Source of the DNA: Vespula vulgaris
Lineage: Eukaryota; Arthropoda; Insecta; Hymenoptera; Vespidae
Length of the DNA: 64,000 nt
NCBI RefSeq assembly: GCF_905475345.1
Contig: NC_066586.1
Span: 4,996,400-5,060,399, forward strand
Direction of reading: 5' to 3'
Under the pieces are notes generated by a model that ran no database searches, was not told the origin of the DNA, and saw only the letters and a program-made list of their open reading frames with translations. Below are positions 35,579 through 46,871 of the stretch, one piece after another. Position 1 is the first letter of the stretch. Every line of letters starts with the position of its first letter. Made by a program: the position numbers and the translations under genes.

Positions 35579-35617
35579 ATGGTGCGAGCAAAGTCCGAAA
35601 GTTCGGAGGGTATCTTG
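35579..35617 (+). CDS. Possible short first exon
   Basis: CAGATGG starts 13 codons (MVRAKSESSEGIL) that end at TTG|GTAAGTAAC, a good donor. A CAG immediately precedes the ATG but lacks a pyrimidine tract. Weak. Confidence 0.08.
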
Positions 35618-35710
35618 GTAAGTAACTAGTGCACCAAAAAAAGAAGAATTAAGTGCGCCCCTAGTTACTGTTACGAGCGAGTACTCGTAGCGTTGATGGT
35701 TAGCAAAAGG

Positions 35711-35711
35711 A

Positions 35712-35763
<52 letters not shown>

Positions 35764-35770
35764 AGGAGAG
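35711..35770. repeat. (GA)n tract
   Basis: GAGACAGAGACAGAGAGACAG followed by about 20 GA units. Confidence 0.97.
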
Positions 35771-36337
35771 AGAAAAGAGATAAAGATAGTGAAAGAGAAA
35801 GGGAGACTCTCGCAACTACGTCGGATAATTGGAGACTTTTAACGAACCGTCCGACTCTCCGGTCCACTCTTTGTATCTATTTTCTACCGGGAGGATATCA
35901 AAAAAGAAGATACGTGAAGTAGGAAGATAATGTTTTACGTTTTCGAGAGATAAGTGGCGAAAATTTTCGAAAGTAACGAAAGTTACAGAAGAGAAATAAA
36001 ATTATTCTGAGAAAGTTGCGAAGGGGCTTTTCCATGTAAGAAATTTCAATAAATCGTGAATGAGATTTGCGAATGACAGGAGAATGTGCCTCGTAAAAAT
36101 AACTTCTTTCCATTTTATTTCGGTGATTCTCTTACGTATCTCAAGATGAAAGAGAAAAGGGGTTAAAGCTAGAAACGCTCGAACACTATTTATCTAAAGT
36201 AAGGACAAGCTCCTTCTCTCCCTTTTCCCCTAACATTTCCTTCCCTTACGAAGAAGCGCACTGCAGCCGTGCACTAAATCACGGTTTGTTCTTGTTGGTC
36301 TGTCCCTATCTCCTGACTTCTGGATTCTGGCAAGATC

Positions 36338-36386
36338 CCCCACCACCAGCACCAGCACCGCCATCGCCATCGCCATCGCCATCGTC
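36338..36386. repeat. (CCAGCA)/(CCATCG)n hexamer repeats
   Basis: Two to three CACCAG units followed by five CCATCG units. Confidence 0.93.
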
Positions 36387-36519
36387 AGCCGTCCTGAATC
36401 CACGACGACGAAGTTGTACGAGAAAGAGAGAGAAAGAGAGAAAAAGGGGAGGAAGAGAGAAAGATAAAGAGGGGAAGAAGACACAGGGAAAAAGAGAAAG
36501 GAAAAGAAAGGAAGAAAAG

Positions 36520-36708
36520 GAACACAAGGACCTGCCCGTGGAAGATCTGTCCTACCTCAACGTTAACGACCATACCCTGGCCTTGTTCTTCCCTCCTTCC
36601 TGCTGTCTTTTCCTACTACTTCTCGTTCTTCCAGAAGTTAAGGCGATTTTCACAGCGGGCTCCTTGCCAAAGATTCCATGGCTGTTACGGAGCCTCGATC
36701 CGTAGTCT
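36520..36708 (+). CDS. Coding-like block with a hydrophobic stretch
   Basis: The plus frame reads EHKDLPVEDLSYLNVNDHTL followed by a Leu/Phe/Cys-rich hydrophobic run (SCCLFLLLLVLPEV) and stops at TAG after LLRSLDP. The first 28 codons have about 79% G/C at third positions by hand count. Upstream the frame is low-complexity Lys/Glu/Arg from a purine repeat, and no splice acceptor is evident. A minus frame over the same bases is also open, so coding strand and status are unsure. Confidence 0.13.
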
Positions 36709-36771
36709 GCCTTCTTACCCTTGATAACTTAGGTCTTAGACGGTACTACCTTTGATATCGATACCTTCAAA

Positions 36772-36800
36772 TATGTGTGTGTGTGTGTGTGTGTGTGTGT
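36772..36800. repeat. (GT)n microsatellite
   Basis: About 13 GT units. Confidence 0.97.
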
Positions 36801-37011
36801 ACCGTCTTAGAAGTAAACCGAACCATAAACTAAATCGTAAATTGAATGAAAATCGTCTTTTAGTTAGATTCAAAGTTGGAACGTTTTATTTCTTCTTTCC
36901 ACTCTCGTATATAGTAAATGATGAATCAAGAAATTTGTTGGAGGTGTTACGATGATGAAGCGATAGAAAGAGGGGAAAAAAAGAAATGGTTACGTTTCCA
37001 CAAGGCAGGGA

Positions 37012-37036
37012 TCGTTGTCGTCGTCGTCGTCGTCGC
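37012..37036. repeat. (CGT)n array
   Basis: About eight CGT units, encoding poly-Arg in one frame. Confidence 0.95.
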
Positions 37037-37320
37037 GGCTTTGGAAGATTTAAACGAGTTGCCAGGATTAAAAAGTTAGGCCGACGAGCCGATGAACATA
37101 GAAAAAGTTTAATGGAAAATGTCGGCCAGAACGAGGCACCCCCTTTAAAGGGCTGCCGAGAGCCACCGTCGAAACAACTCGCGCGAGGAGTTAATTCAGC
37201 CACGGTGAATGGCCACTATCTCTTCTACCTTTCCAGAGGGAAAATTGTCGACGGTCGATGAGGTTGAGACTTAACGATCGTTCTCTGTTCGTCTCGTAAG
37301 ACTTTTCTTTCCTTCGTTAC

Positions 37321-37385
37321 TTCTCTCTCTCTCTCTCTCTCTTTCTCTCTATCTCTCTATCTCTATCTCTTCTTCTCTCTTTCAT
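37321..37385. repeat. (CT)n tract
   Basis: CTCTCT runs with T and AT interruptions over about 60 bases. Confidence 0.95.
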
Positions 37386-37926
37386 TTTCCGCTCGACACT
37401 TCGACACTATGGTCAAAATCGATCGCGTTTAACGGGCAAGATCGGTTCCGATGGCGCTCGTATATTCTACAACTTTCCAAGGACATCGTACAGCTAATTG
37501 AAGTCTACCAGTTCCCTTACTCGCATTTCTAGCGCAAGGAAAAATATCTCTATTGGCTTCATCTACTCCTGGCATCGACGTCAGATATCCGTTCATCCTT
37601 AGAAAATAATCTTCTACGGTTCGTTTTACACGTCGAACGTGATGGTAATCGAGTTGGAAAATCGTAGAATAATTCGAACAACGTCGAGCGTTTCTCAAAA
37701 TATTGTTGGATATTCAGGAACCTTCGTCCTAGATAATTGTCGAAGGTATGCAAGGAGTCCTAGGAATCGCGTTACCTTCAGTTAAGATAATCGAAAACGG
37801 CAAATGCAATTAATTAAGACTCGATTGCACGTTTGTACGCTAAGTAACGTTGCCTAATGGGCGAAATCATTAGCGCCACGAAACAAAGGTCGGCCATGCT
37901 CCATCTCCGTGGTTGGTAGACGGCAT

Positions 37927-37975
37927 CTCTCCTCCTCCTCCTCCTCCTCCTCCTCCTTCTCCTTCTCCTTCTCCG
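37927..37975. repeat. (CCT)n array
   Basis: About nine CTC units followed by CTTCTC variants. Confidence 0.96.
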
Positions 37976-38730
37976 CTATTACCTCGGTCTCTGACAGAAA
38001 CGCTATTCGTTTAAGATGGAATGCGTTCCCATTTAGAGTTCTATTTAATTAGATTGCGAAGCTTCATCCCCCGATGAAATCGCAACTCTATCATTTTTCA
38101 TCACATTCACTGATACTTGCGACTGGCAAAGAAGATTTCACGATCGTTCAGGATAATTCAAATACCCTTTTGCCTGAAACGATCGATACGATAAAATTCA
38201 ATGAAAATTTGTAGATGAGTATGTTTTCTATAAATTATATTGTATGAATAAATAGTAAAAGGTAGATGCGTTATTTCGTTTATTTTTTTTCGAAAAGAAA
38301 TGTTAAAGCGATAAAAATATAATGATTATAATATATCGATAAAAACAATAATTCCTTGACAGATTGTCCACCTGTCATATTTTCACATATTCATGCATAG
38401 AAATGCTTCGAAGAAGCGTGAAAATTCTTCTGATATAATAAAGGTCGAATCCTATGGGAACTCTTGGCAGATTACGCCTTCATCGTTTCGAGAGGTACGT
38501 AAAGTCTTTTACGATCTGCCGCTTCGGCACGCGCACTCGAGAACTTATCCAGAACCCTCGGCACCTCTTCGGTTACAGCATCCTCAACTTCACTGCTTCT
38601 TACGACTTTCTTAGTTCCTTCGTGGCAACCATGATTCTCTCTCTCTCTCCCTTTTTTATATAATACAGATATCGATCATAAATGGCGAAGGCAATACCTC
38701 GTTTCTCTACTTTACTTTCACCATACTTAC

Positions 38731-38751
38731 ATCGTTAACGAACGATTTTTC
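38731..38751 (-). CDS. Possible 21-nt microexon
   Basis: On the minus strand GAGTTACTTCGTTTATAG ends at 38752 and GAT|GTAAGTATGG follows after 21 nt that read EKSFVND. The donor is excellent and the acceptor fair. Microexons of this size occur in neuronal genes, but no flanking exon was found. Confidence 0.13.
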
Positions 38752-40433
38752 CTATAAACGAAGTAACTCGTAAAACCTACTTGTTACGTCGCGATTCTTT
38801 TCGTTGTATATGTAAAAAAGGCAAAAGATTATTTTCAAGTACCATCGTGAATTCTCAAACTTATCGAAGACTCTCCTCTTTTAACATTTATCGGAGGGTA
38901 CGCGTAAACAGAAATAGAAAAGGGCAATCGATCGAGTAAGATGTTAACGTACAAAGTAATGAAAGAATTCTTTCAAGAAGTTGTAGTAATAGCAATAGTA
39001 ATAGTAGCGGTAATTGTAGTAGTAGTAACGAAGAAAACTTGCTACGCTCGGGAATCAGCAAACTGGAGAAAGAAGAAAAGTGAGAGGGCGAGAGGGTGCG
39101 AGGCAATAGCAATAAAAGGATCTTTTGTACGAATTGGGACGGTCGATTCACAAAGAGTTCGCCTCTGTCGGGACTGCTAACTGAATTAGCCCGGACCTTG
39201 GGGTGCCATAAATTTCGCATCGACATGCGGCAAGAACCGTCCCAACACTCCTGGGAAAGCCAATTAAGGAGCATGGTAACTTGGGTTTATGGACTTAGAG
39301 TGGATTCCTGTTGGAATACATTAACTGAGTCACATTTTCCGAGTGTATCCTTTATTTTTCAACATGTAATCACGGATCGTGATCGCAAACCGTGATCGAA
39401 ACCTCTTCGACTCATCCTGTTCGCGAATGTCTTCCATTGTCTCTCTCTTTCTCTCTGTATTCGTAAAACGTACAATCTTTATCGATTTCCACCGCATAAA
39501 TTCTGATAACGCGTTCGGTCGTTCTAGTTTTTGTTTTGCTCCTGCGTATCATTAAGCGCTAAATTGATCGAGGATTAGAAATTTTGTTTTTGTTTTCATT
39601 TCGATACAATCTAGATCCTATACGAGAATATAAGTATCTACGTAGAAAACGAACGGATTATAGATCGGATCTTCCGAGATTTTTAAACGAATAGATCTAA
39701 TTACATATATACATAGGTATACGCGTTGAACGAAGCTGGATTAACAGGCAATTTCAATGTTTACGTCGATTCGACGGCCATTCTTAAAAACCTTGCTTTC
39801 GTTTGATAGATAATTTTCTCCGTACTTTTTTTGATCAATTTTTATTCTTGTTGGTTCTCTTCGTTAAATCGTCGTGATTGTGTATTCGAATGCGAATTTT
39901 TCGTTTGGTATTATTTCCCTGGGATGCTTTCAATGATGATTGATCCCACATGAAAGGTATGGAGAAAACAAAAAAAGGAAAGAGGGACAGAGAAAGAGAG
40001 AGACATGACTGGAGTCGCTTTTAACTTATTAATCTTTTGCGGTCAATGCTATTTCGTTGGCAGCACAGTTCACTTTCGTTTGGTATTTTGGCATAAGTTA
40101 AGGTTATTTTAAAATATCGATATCATTCTTCAGATAAATATTATTTTAGTTAATAGAGTATTACGACATACTATTCTAAGGGATGAATACCAGTCTCGAT
40201 GAAAAGAAATGATGAATAGGAAGGCGCGAAAAGGCTCGATCGGTGTGTCCGCAAGAGTCGAGGGCACCGGATTGGTCTAGCTTGGTCCAACGACCCGGAC
40301 ATCCGTCGCTTTGGAACTTGGTCCACCGTTAAATATGGCAGCCGATGGGCCGAGCGACTAATGTGATTGCTGGCAGACTGTTAGAGGACGCTAAAAGCAC
40401 CGTGTCGTAAACTCTACGTTCCGCGTTACGGTA

Positions 40434-40451
40434 GGAGAGAGAGAGAGAGAA

Positions 40452-40494
<43 letters not shown>

Positions 40495-40502
40495 TAGAGA
40501 CA
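40434..40502. repeat. (GA)n tract
   Basis: About 65 bases of GA with AAT, ACA and TA interruptions; directly follows the complex block at 40190-40430. Confidence 0.97.
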
Positions 40503-40800
40503 GAAGAGAAGGCTAGATAGAGAGAGCTTGTCGTACACAGACGAGCATATCTATTGGTTGCCTGGTGACCAAAGTTCCTCTTCTATTGCACGGACGAGTC
40601 CGCGTTGATGTTCCTAATCGAATTTTCAACAAAGTCGTTTTATAAGAGATACTTCCTTTTCTTTTTCTTGGTTTTCCATTTTTTTTTCTTCTTTACAGAT
40701 CTCCAAACGACACATAAAAGGAATTTAAATGTAAATGTATCGATTATTGATTTTTTAAGCTCTTCCATTTGGAAAAATATCTGCAAAAAATCGACGTAAA

Positions 40801-40861
40801 GGCTTTATTAAATTAATTAATGGCTTATTCGTAATTAAAGGCTTATTAAATTAATTAATGG
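40801..40861. repeat. 39-bp direct repeat of GGCTTATTAAATTAATTAATGG
   Basis: Copies at 40801-40823 and 40840-40861, 22 bases identical except for one extra T in the first; the spacer carries a third GGCTTATT-like piece. Each copy contains overlapping TTAATTAA and TAATTA. Confidence 0.9.
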
Positions 40862-41100
40862 ATCAAATGCTTGGTATGATAAAATATGACGAATATATAT
40901 TCCCATTTCTATTACGTTCTATTCTCCTGCTTTGCTGATAAGAAATTAATCGCAGTATTGGATGCGCACGGAGAAGGTTAGTCATGAGTAATGATGTTCG
41001 ACGCTTAGGAATTCAATGAAGTTCCCATGATCGGCCCTCCGGCGCTCCTAAAGCCTTCGCGTTTCCGATCAGCAAAGGTTTCGTCCTACTTTGTGACCAG

Positions 41101-41306
41101 GCAATCTCAAATTGATCGCATTAGCCGTATATCGAGAGTCCGTTTCCAGAGGAAGGTATGAACAGTTGGGTTTGATATCGACGTATAACGTCAACGAGTT
41201 GACATGTACACGTTGTCCGAACAGTGACACTTGCTTCCGCACAACGTTTCGTACGTTTTGTCATGGGAAGTTAACGATAACGGGTGACTCGAATTTCACC
41301 CAATAG
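41101..41306 (+). CDS. Possible terminal exon with Cys residues
   Basis: After a fair acceptor (TTCGTCCTACTTTGTGACCAG, ending at 41100) the frame is open for 67 codons to TAG, beginning NLKLIALAVYRESVSRGRYE and containing CTRCPNSDTC and FCHGK. An ATTAAA hexamer lies at 41485-41490. Third-position G/C is only about 50%, and an internal donor-like AG|GTATGA (41155) would shorten it. Weakly supported. Confidence 0.15.
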
Positions 41307-41340
41307 TCGAAAAAACTTTATATTTTGGATAAAATGGTTT

Positions 41341-41391
41341 GTATATATATATTTATATATATATATTTATATTTATATATATATATATATT
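41341..41391. repeat. (AT)n-rich repeat
   Basis: ATATATATATTT units repeated four times, then a pure AT run. Confidence 0.94.
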
Positions 41392-42601
41392 GCTTAATAT
41401 TCATAATATTCGAATTCATTGAATACATTGAATTTCAAATTTTTTAAATTTCTTTTTTTTTTTCATTATCCTTCGTTATATATGATTAAAATAGTCATCG
41501 TAAAATTAATACAGCGATTCAATATATAACGGAATATTTCAAGATCGATCGTAAATATTTAAGTTTAATTATAACGCAGAGCTATTCGACAAAAATCTAA
41601 AATGCGAACTCTTGAAACTTTGCGATATTGATCTTGGGGAAAAGGCTTAGGTATCAATATAGATATATGTTTGTGTATCAAGCGGCAAGCGCTATAAGAA
41701 AGGAGGGAAGATTTTGGCCGCTCCCTTTCGCTCGAAAGTTTCTTTTTTTACCGCCTAATATCGAGGGTGGATTCACGAATTTTTAACTTAAAAAGAATTT
41801 AAAAGTCATGCCATCTCATTTTCGAAGCACTCCACTTCTCTTTTTCTTCTCCCTTTTTCTTTTTCCTTCCATAATTTCGCTCAACCTTTTCCATCTTGTT
41901 TCGTATAAGTACATCGCTTTCTATTTTTAGCTTTCTTCTCTCTAATAATCTCTGATTTTATGAAGTGAGAGAAAGAAATAGAAAGAGAGAGAGAGAAAAT
42001 AAAATAAAAAGAAATGTAAATAATTCGTGAACAATACTAAAAACGGTCGATTTTCATCGCTTTAATTTAAATCTCATATTTTATTGTGATATATTTATAT
42101 TCGTAAAAAATGAGCGTTTTAAATTGGGTGTACTTAAAACATTCACGTGTAAATATATATACGCGAATATACATAATGTAGGATCGAAATGAATTTACCG
42201 GAGAATCAAAACTACGCAAGTTAGATCTCTCGCAAATGTAATCGTAACATGGAAAATGGAGCGTAAACCAAATTACAAGTGCAATCGCACGTAGAGCTCA
42301 TTTCCCAGCAATTGCGCCATCGAAGGGCAAACGAGCTCGCATAAATCGCCTTTGCCTTTCGCTCCCATTTTTTGTTCACTTTCGTCGTATTATGCAAAAA
42401 TTCATAAATGTGTAAATCCTATGGAGAAATCGACGAACGACAAGTCAGAGTCCGACTGCTTTTCTGGCATATCGAACGTTTATAATAAATTCGTGTTGGC
42501 GCTAATCGAGGAGAATCGTTTTGATATTTCAACTATATTTTCCTACCGAGTTCTCGAATGAACGGATGAAGCTAAAAGCTGGGAGCACGACGATGGGGGG
42601 A

Positions 42602-42602
42602 A

Positions 42603-42645
<43 letters not shown>
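42602..42645. repeat. (GA)n tract
   Basis: About 17 uninterrupted GA units after GAAAGAGAGAAA. Confidence 0.97.
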
Positions 42646-42646
<1 letters not shown>

Positions 42647-43040
42647 AGTGAATATTATTAATCAAATGAAATGTGCCATATGCCGGATCGCACGCGCATA
42701 TCCGATCGAATAAATCGAGCTCGGTTAAACGCGGCATAAATAATTATTTAACGAGCCCTGTGATACGGCATACAATCGAAAGATTGAAATTAAATTTATC
42801 GAAAATTAAACGGTGCAAGACGATTACGACCACCGTAATCCGTTTAATGACTCGTGAGTATCGAAGAGGGTTAGAGTTGACATTGGAATCGAGTTTAGAG
42901 ATTAGAGCCGTATCGTGAGTACTCCGCAAAAAGTTGACTTCGTTTGATCGCATAAAGCCAATTTGGGTTTCCAATTGCGTATGCAAACAGTCGCGTAAAT
43001 AGAATCCTTGCAATTTCCAAAAAGTAGTCGGATGAAAAGG

Positions 43041-43043
<3 letters not shown>

Positions 43044-43076
<33 letters not shown>
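43044..43076. repeat. (GA)n tract
   Basis: About 16 GA units. Confidence 0.97.
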
Positions 43077-43079
<3 letters not shown>

Positions 43080-43264
43080 CTTTTGCGAGATGTTTCGCAC
43101 GGTACGTTTTCATATGTAGGTACGCGATGTTGCATAATATCGTGAAGGAGGTTATGCGGGCACCAAGTGGCATTGTGAATTCTCGCCATGGACCAAATGT
43201 TTGCTCTCTTATACCCGCGTTTTTCTCTTGCTTGTCTCTTTCCAACCTTTGCCCTTTACCTCCC

Positions 43265-43288
43265 CCTCTCTCTCTCTCTCTCTCTCCC
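43265..43288. repeat. (CT)n tract
   Basis: About 11 CT units, only 190 bases from the GA tract at 43044 and in the opposite sense. Confidence 0.96.
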
Positions 43289-43455
43289 TTCTTTACTCCC
43301 TTCTGAGTCCTTACAAAATACAAAAGAGAAAGAGAAACGTTAACTCTCACGTGCCATGGTAAAATGGTAGTCCTATTTGCAAACGGCGTATTGACTTTGG
43401 CGAAAGTTCGAGGCAATGGGTATATAGTGTTGGGTCACATTATAACACCGAGCGT

Positions 43456-43506
43456 ATGTTTCTCGAAGCGAATGTACGAGAAACTTTGAAACGTCCGATC
43501 TCAGGC
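43456..43506 (+). CDS. Possible short first exon
   Basis: ATG opens 17 codons (MFLEANVRETLKRPISG) to an excellent donor, GGC|GTAAGTAC at 43507. Nothing else supports transcription here. Confidence 0.08.
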
Positions 43507-44190
43507 GTAAGTACTTTAATAAAATATCTTGTCGTCGAATGATTTAAGATAGCTCGAAGCAATATTAGCACGGGACAATGCTAACCACGGAGAGAAAATC
43601 GATCGTCGACAAGAGAGAGGTCCATATGATACCTTGAAAAAGTGCGTACGAAATGATTTCTTTTAATTAATTAAATCCCAAATACGAAACCAAAACACTT
43701 ATCTCAGGATAATAATTTATTCTTACAAAAAAAAAATTAAAAACAAGTATAAACACATTACAAGTTTGTTCAAATGAAATCAATAACGACGATCTTTTTA
43801 ACGCGTGCGAAAGTCGATTATATAATTTGAATCTAATCGATAAATTAAGAGTCTCGTACCTGGAGGAGCATTTTTAAGCGATTTTCTCGACGATTATGTC
43901 AATCATGATTACGTCAATCCTTCGATGATTTAAAGATGGAATAAGTGTCACTCGTTCTTTTTTACACGATAAAGGAAACGCTTTCGTAGGATTTGGAACA
44001 GTCACATGATTGTAACTCGTAGATTGGACGTGCGTGAAATACAAACTCGGACCGCTTGAGAATGTTCTCTCACGGAGGAACTAGTCGTGCAACGAGATTC
44101 GAAGATATACGCGCATACCATCTTGGTTTTGCTCGAGGAGGCAAAGAAGTATGGCGTGTCTATGTGTATGCGTGTATGCGCGTATGCATT

Positions 44191-44239
44191 CTCCTCTCTC
44201 TTTCTCTCTATCTATCTCTTTCTCTCTCTCTCTCTCTTT
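44191..44239. repeat. (CT)n tract
   Basis: CTCTCTTTCTCTCTATCTATCTC followed by about eight CT units. Confidence 0.95.
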
Positions 44240-45171
44240 ATTTTTTGAAGAAAAAGGACACGGAATGGAAAGTAGATCTCTTCGAAGACTAAAAATGCAG
44301 CGTCGTCGCAAGATATATCCATGGATTTCATAGAGACACTCTTTTAACACCGACAAGCAATTCGAAGGGTGTCGGTGTGTGACTGCACCCATAAATTCGC
44401 CGATAATGATCGCAGTACGTCTGTGTCCATGGGATCTACGGTGCGCTATGGGAGCCATAACTTATCCAACACCGTATAGATTGTGCCTGCCGGTCCCGTA
44501 TATATGTGTATACGACTGTACGTATGCCGTATTGAAGTACGTCGTTAATGTACTCGTATATGCAAGCTATCGGTAGAGAACACGGAACGAATCTAACCAC
44601 AATAGATTTATGAAACGGAAGCAAATTCGAGGAGCCACGTAGTATATATTCTACTACGTATCAAGATTCTCGTTGTAACCGTTGTGGTTCTCTTCGTAGA
44701 TCAATCGTAAGTAAAGGAAGATCGTCCTTCGATTCAATGATGATCGAGATATCTTGCTTCGCTAGTTTCTTCTTTGCGTCACCGCGATCAAAGATCTTAC
44801 AATTTTATTTTCATCGAAGAATATGGTAGATATTGTACGTATACGTAAGTATCGATGTATATACGTTTTTTTATATTATATATCGTCTGTAAAATCGATA
44901 TCGAGTTACTATCGGAATGTTTACAAAAGATAAATAAGAAAATATCATATAACGTATTGTCAGTTTTCGAAATATGTTTCGAAATATATTCGTACGGTAC
45001 GATGTTGGCGTAGATGGTTTACTCGTGGAGACGTCGTGGAGTCTGATGAAGAACATTTCAGAGAGCAAATCGACAAAGTAGCTTCGAGGTAGACGTCCTT
45101 TTAGGATTAAGGGATTTCTGCGTTCGCATCGTCGTAAATGGGTCGACGATCGACGAACTGGATGGACGAAA

Positions 45172-45174
<3 letters not shown>

Positions 45175-45212
<38 letters not shown>
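45175..45212. repeat. (GA)n tract
   Basis: About 17 GA units. Confidence 0.97.
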
Positions 45213-45216
<4 letters not shown>

Positions 45217-45589
45217 ATTGGCGATTTTGGCGCATAGCCAGAGCGTGGCAAATGCAAATTTAATTAACCAGAAAGCAGAAGATAACGTCACGTTTTTCGA
45301 TTCAAAAACGCGACCAGTCCTCGATAGAACGTACGATTCTTCTCGATGAGTTCATTCATTTTCACTCGGCTCGTCGATTAAGATCCTTAAGTTTTGACAG
45401 ATTCGACTAACCAGAAAATACGTATAAATCATTTATAGAAAAGCGCGAGATAGACCGAACGAACTATTAATAATGCAATTTGATTGTTTCGTTCGATTAT
45501 CTATAGAAAGTTTCATTCGATAATTCAATCAATCGGAAGTAATTCGAAATCGATCAGTTCGTTTTTGTTCGTTCGCAATAATAATCTCT

Positions 45590-45622
45590 TTTATTATATT
45601 TTATTTTATTTTATTTTTTATT
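45590..45622. repeat. (TTTTA)n repeat
   Basis: Four to five ATTTT units. Confidence 0.93.
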
Positions 45623-46819
45623 ATGTCTCGTTTTATTTTAATCTTCTTTTTTTGTTATTTTCGATTAGTGGCAAAGCCGTTACTATAATAGATCGAGATC
45701 ATTTTCGAATCTTGGATACGTTTACGCGCGTAAATCAGCGCATCTTTTCTTTTTGTCTCGGTCATGAGAAACATTCTATTCTTCGAAACGACGTCGTTTC
45801 GAGATGGTGAGATTCTAAGAAGTTTTAAGAGACGCGCGATCGCATCGGTCGTTACCAGCGTTTTATCGATTTGCGCGAGCTAACGAAATCTTAAGAATGG
45901 ACACGAAAGAAAATGCGAAATGACGTGGGTGTTACTTGATGGCCCGTATCTCGAGTTAATTACGTCTCGTACCTACCCTCTTCCCTACCCTCTCGCTGTT
46001 CTAAGTCTTTTCCTTGCTCTTCCCATAGTAACCATTTCTCTCGAGCCTTTTTTCGGATCGACTTGCATCGTTAAAGATTTTACGTCCTCGCATGTTTTCC
46101 TTCTTGCGAAAGAAAAAAACCACGAATGGAGGACGCTATCTTTCTACGTCATCATTCTTCTCAATCGTAATTCAGTCTTTTCTTAGAAATATGCTTTTCG
46201 TTTTATAGAAAAAGAATTGCAAAAGCAAAAAAAAAAAAACAAAGAAAAGAAAATATCATTCGAAGAACTTCATCATCTTCCGTTTTTTTCTCCGTTCTTT
46301 CGTTAATATCATCGAAATAGATATTTCAACGTCGACGTGATTATCATAAATGGGATTAGTTAACACGACGATAATTGTAATCATCAGGAGACCGTTAATG
46401 ATCAAATTCAGTTGTCCCATAATCATAGCCGGGATTTAACTTGCATCACGTCGAGAGAAAGGTCTAACCAATTAAACTGTCTTAGATGTTAAGATGGTAT
46501 ATTTCCATCGATGTTGACTCACTCGAAGGGAGAGTCTTACAAACGATATATCCCCGTTATAACTACGTAAGCCTTAATAGTGAAGGATATTAATGTGCAA
46601 GACGTTTCCTTTGTCAGTGATAACCCTAAGATCGTCTCCGATTTAAATCTCGCTCTGTCAACCGATTCAGATTGTCTTTCGAGATCCAAATCTTAATACA
46701 AAATAATAATTATATCGACTGCTCTTCCTCGATCAATTATAAACTTTCTCTTTCCTTTTATTTATTTTCTTTTTTTGATAGCAATTCTCACAGCGTTAAA
46801 AGAACGTTATAGTGATTTT

Positions 46820-46871
46820 CTTTCTTTTTTGTTCGTTCGTTTGTTTTTTATTTGCTTCTTATCAGGTAAAT
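46820..46871 (+). promoter_or_regulatory. Candidate recursive splice site, second
   Basis: A long pyrimidine-rich stretch (TTTCTTTCTTTTTTGTTCG... TTTGCTTCTTATCAG, ending at 46865) directly abuts GTAAAT at 46866. The acceptor is good; the donor fits the consensus except for A at +5 and T at +6. It is 2.2 kb upstream of the stronger site on the same strand. Confidence 0.3.

Larger units (their letters stand above)
28301..36519. other. Intron-like DNA, several complex patches
   Basis: Holds T20-type runs (28998-29017, 32818-32835), TTC and AT arrays and the G14 run. A GC-richer patch at 35090-35280 is open on the minus strand (CQDDQCPVGPTMHQPLHCG, then TGA) and partly on the plus strand, with no good splice signals, so it is not called as a gene. 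Confidence 0.4.
36710..41100. other. Intron-like DNA with several complex non-repeat blocks
   Basis: Blocks at 37430-37700, 37855-37920, 39170-39420 and 40190-40430 are GC-richer and free of low complexity, unlike their flanks. None has a frame with matching splice sites and codon bias, so regulatory elements are as likely as exons. Confidence 0.4.

Noticed and set aside
42839..42918. Two good donor-like sequences (GTGAGTAT at 42855, GTGAGTAC at 42911)
   Set aside because: No acceptor or start upstream gives a frame with any compositional support.
44690..44716. TTCTCTTCGTAG followed seven bases later by GTAAGT, a recursive-like micro-arrangement
   Set aside because: A 7-nt gap and a short pyrimidine tract; weaker than the abutting sites and probably chance.
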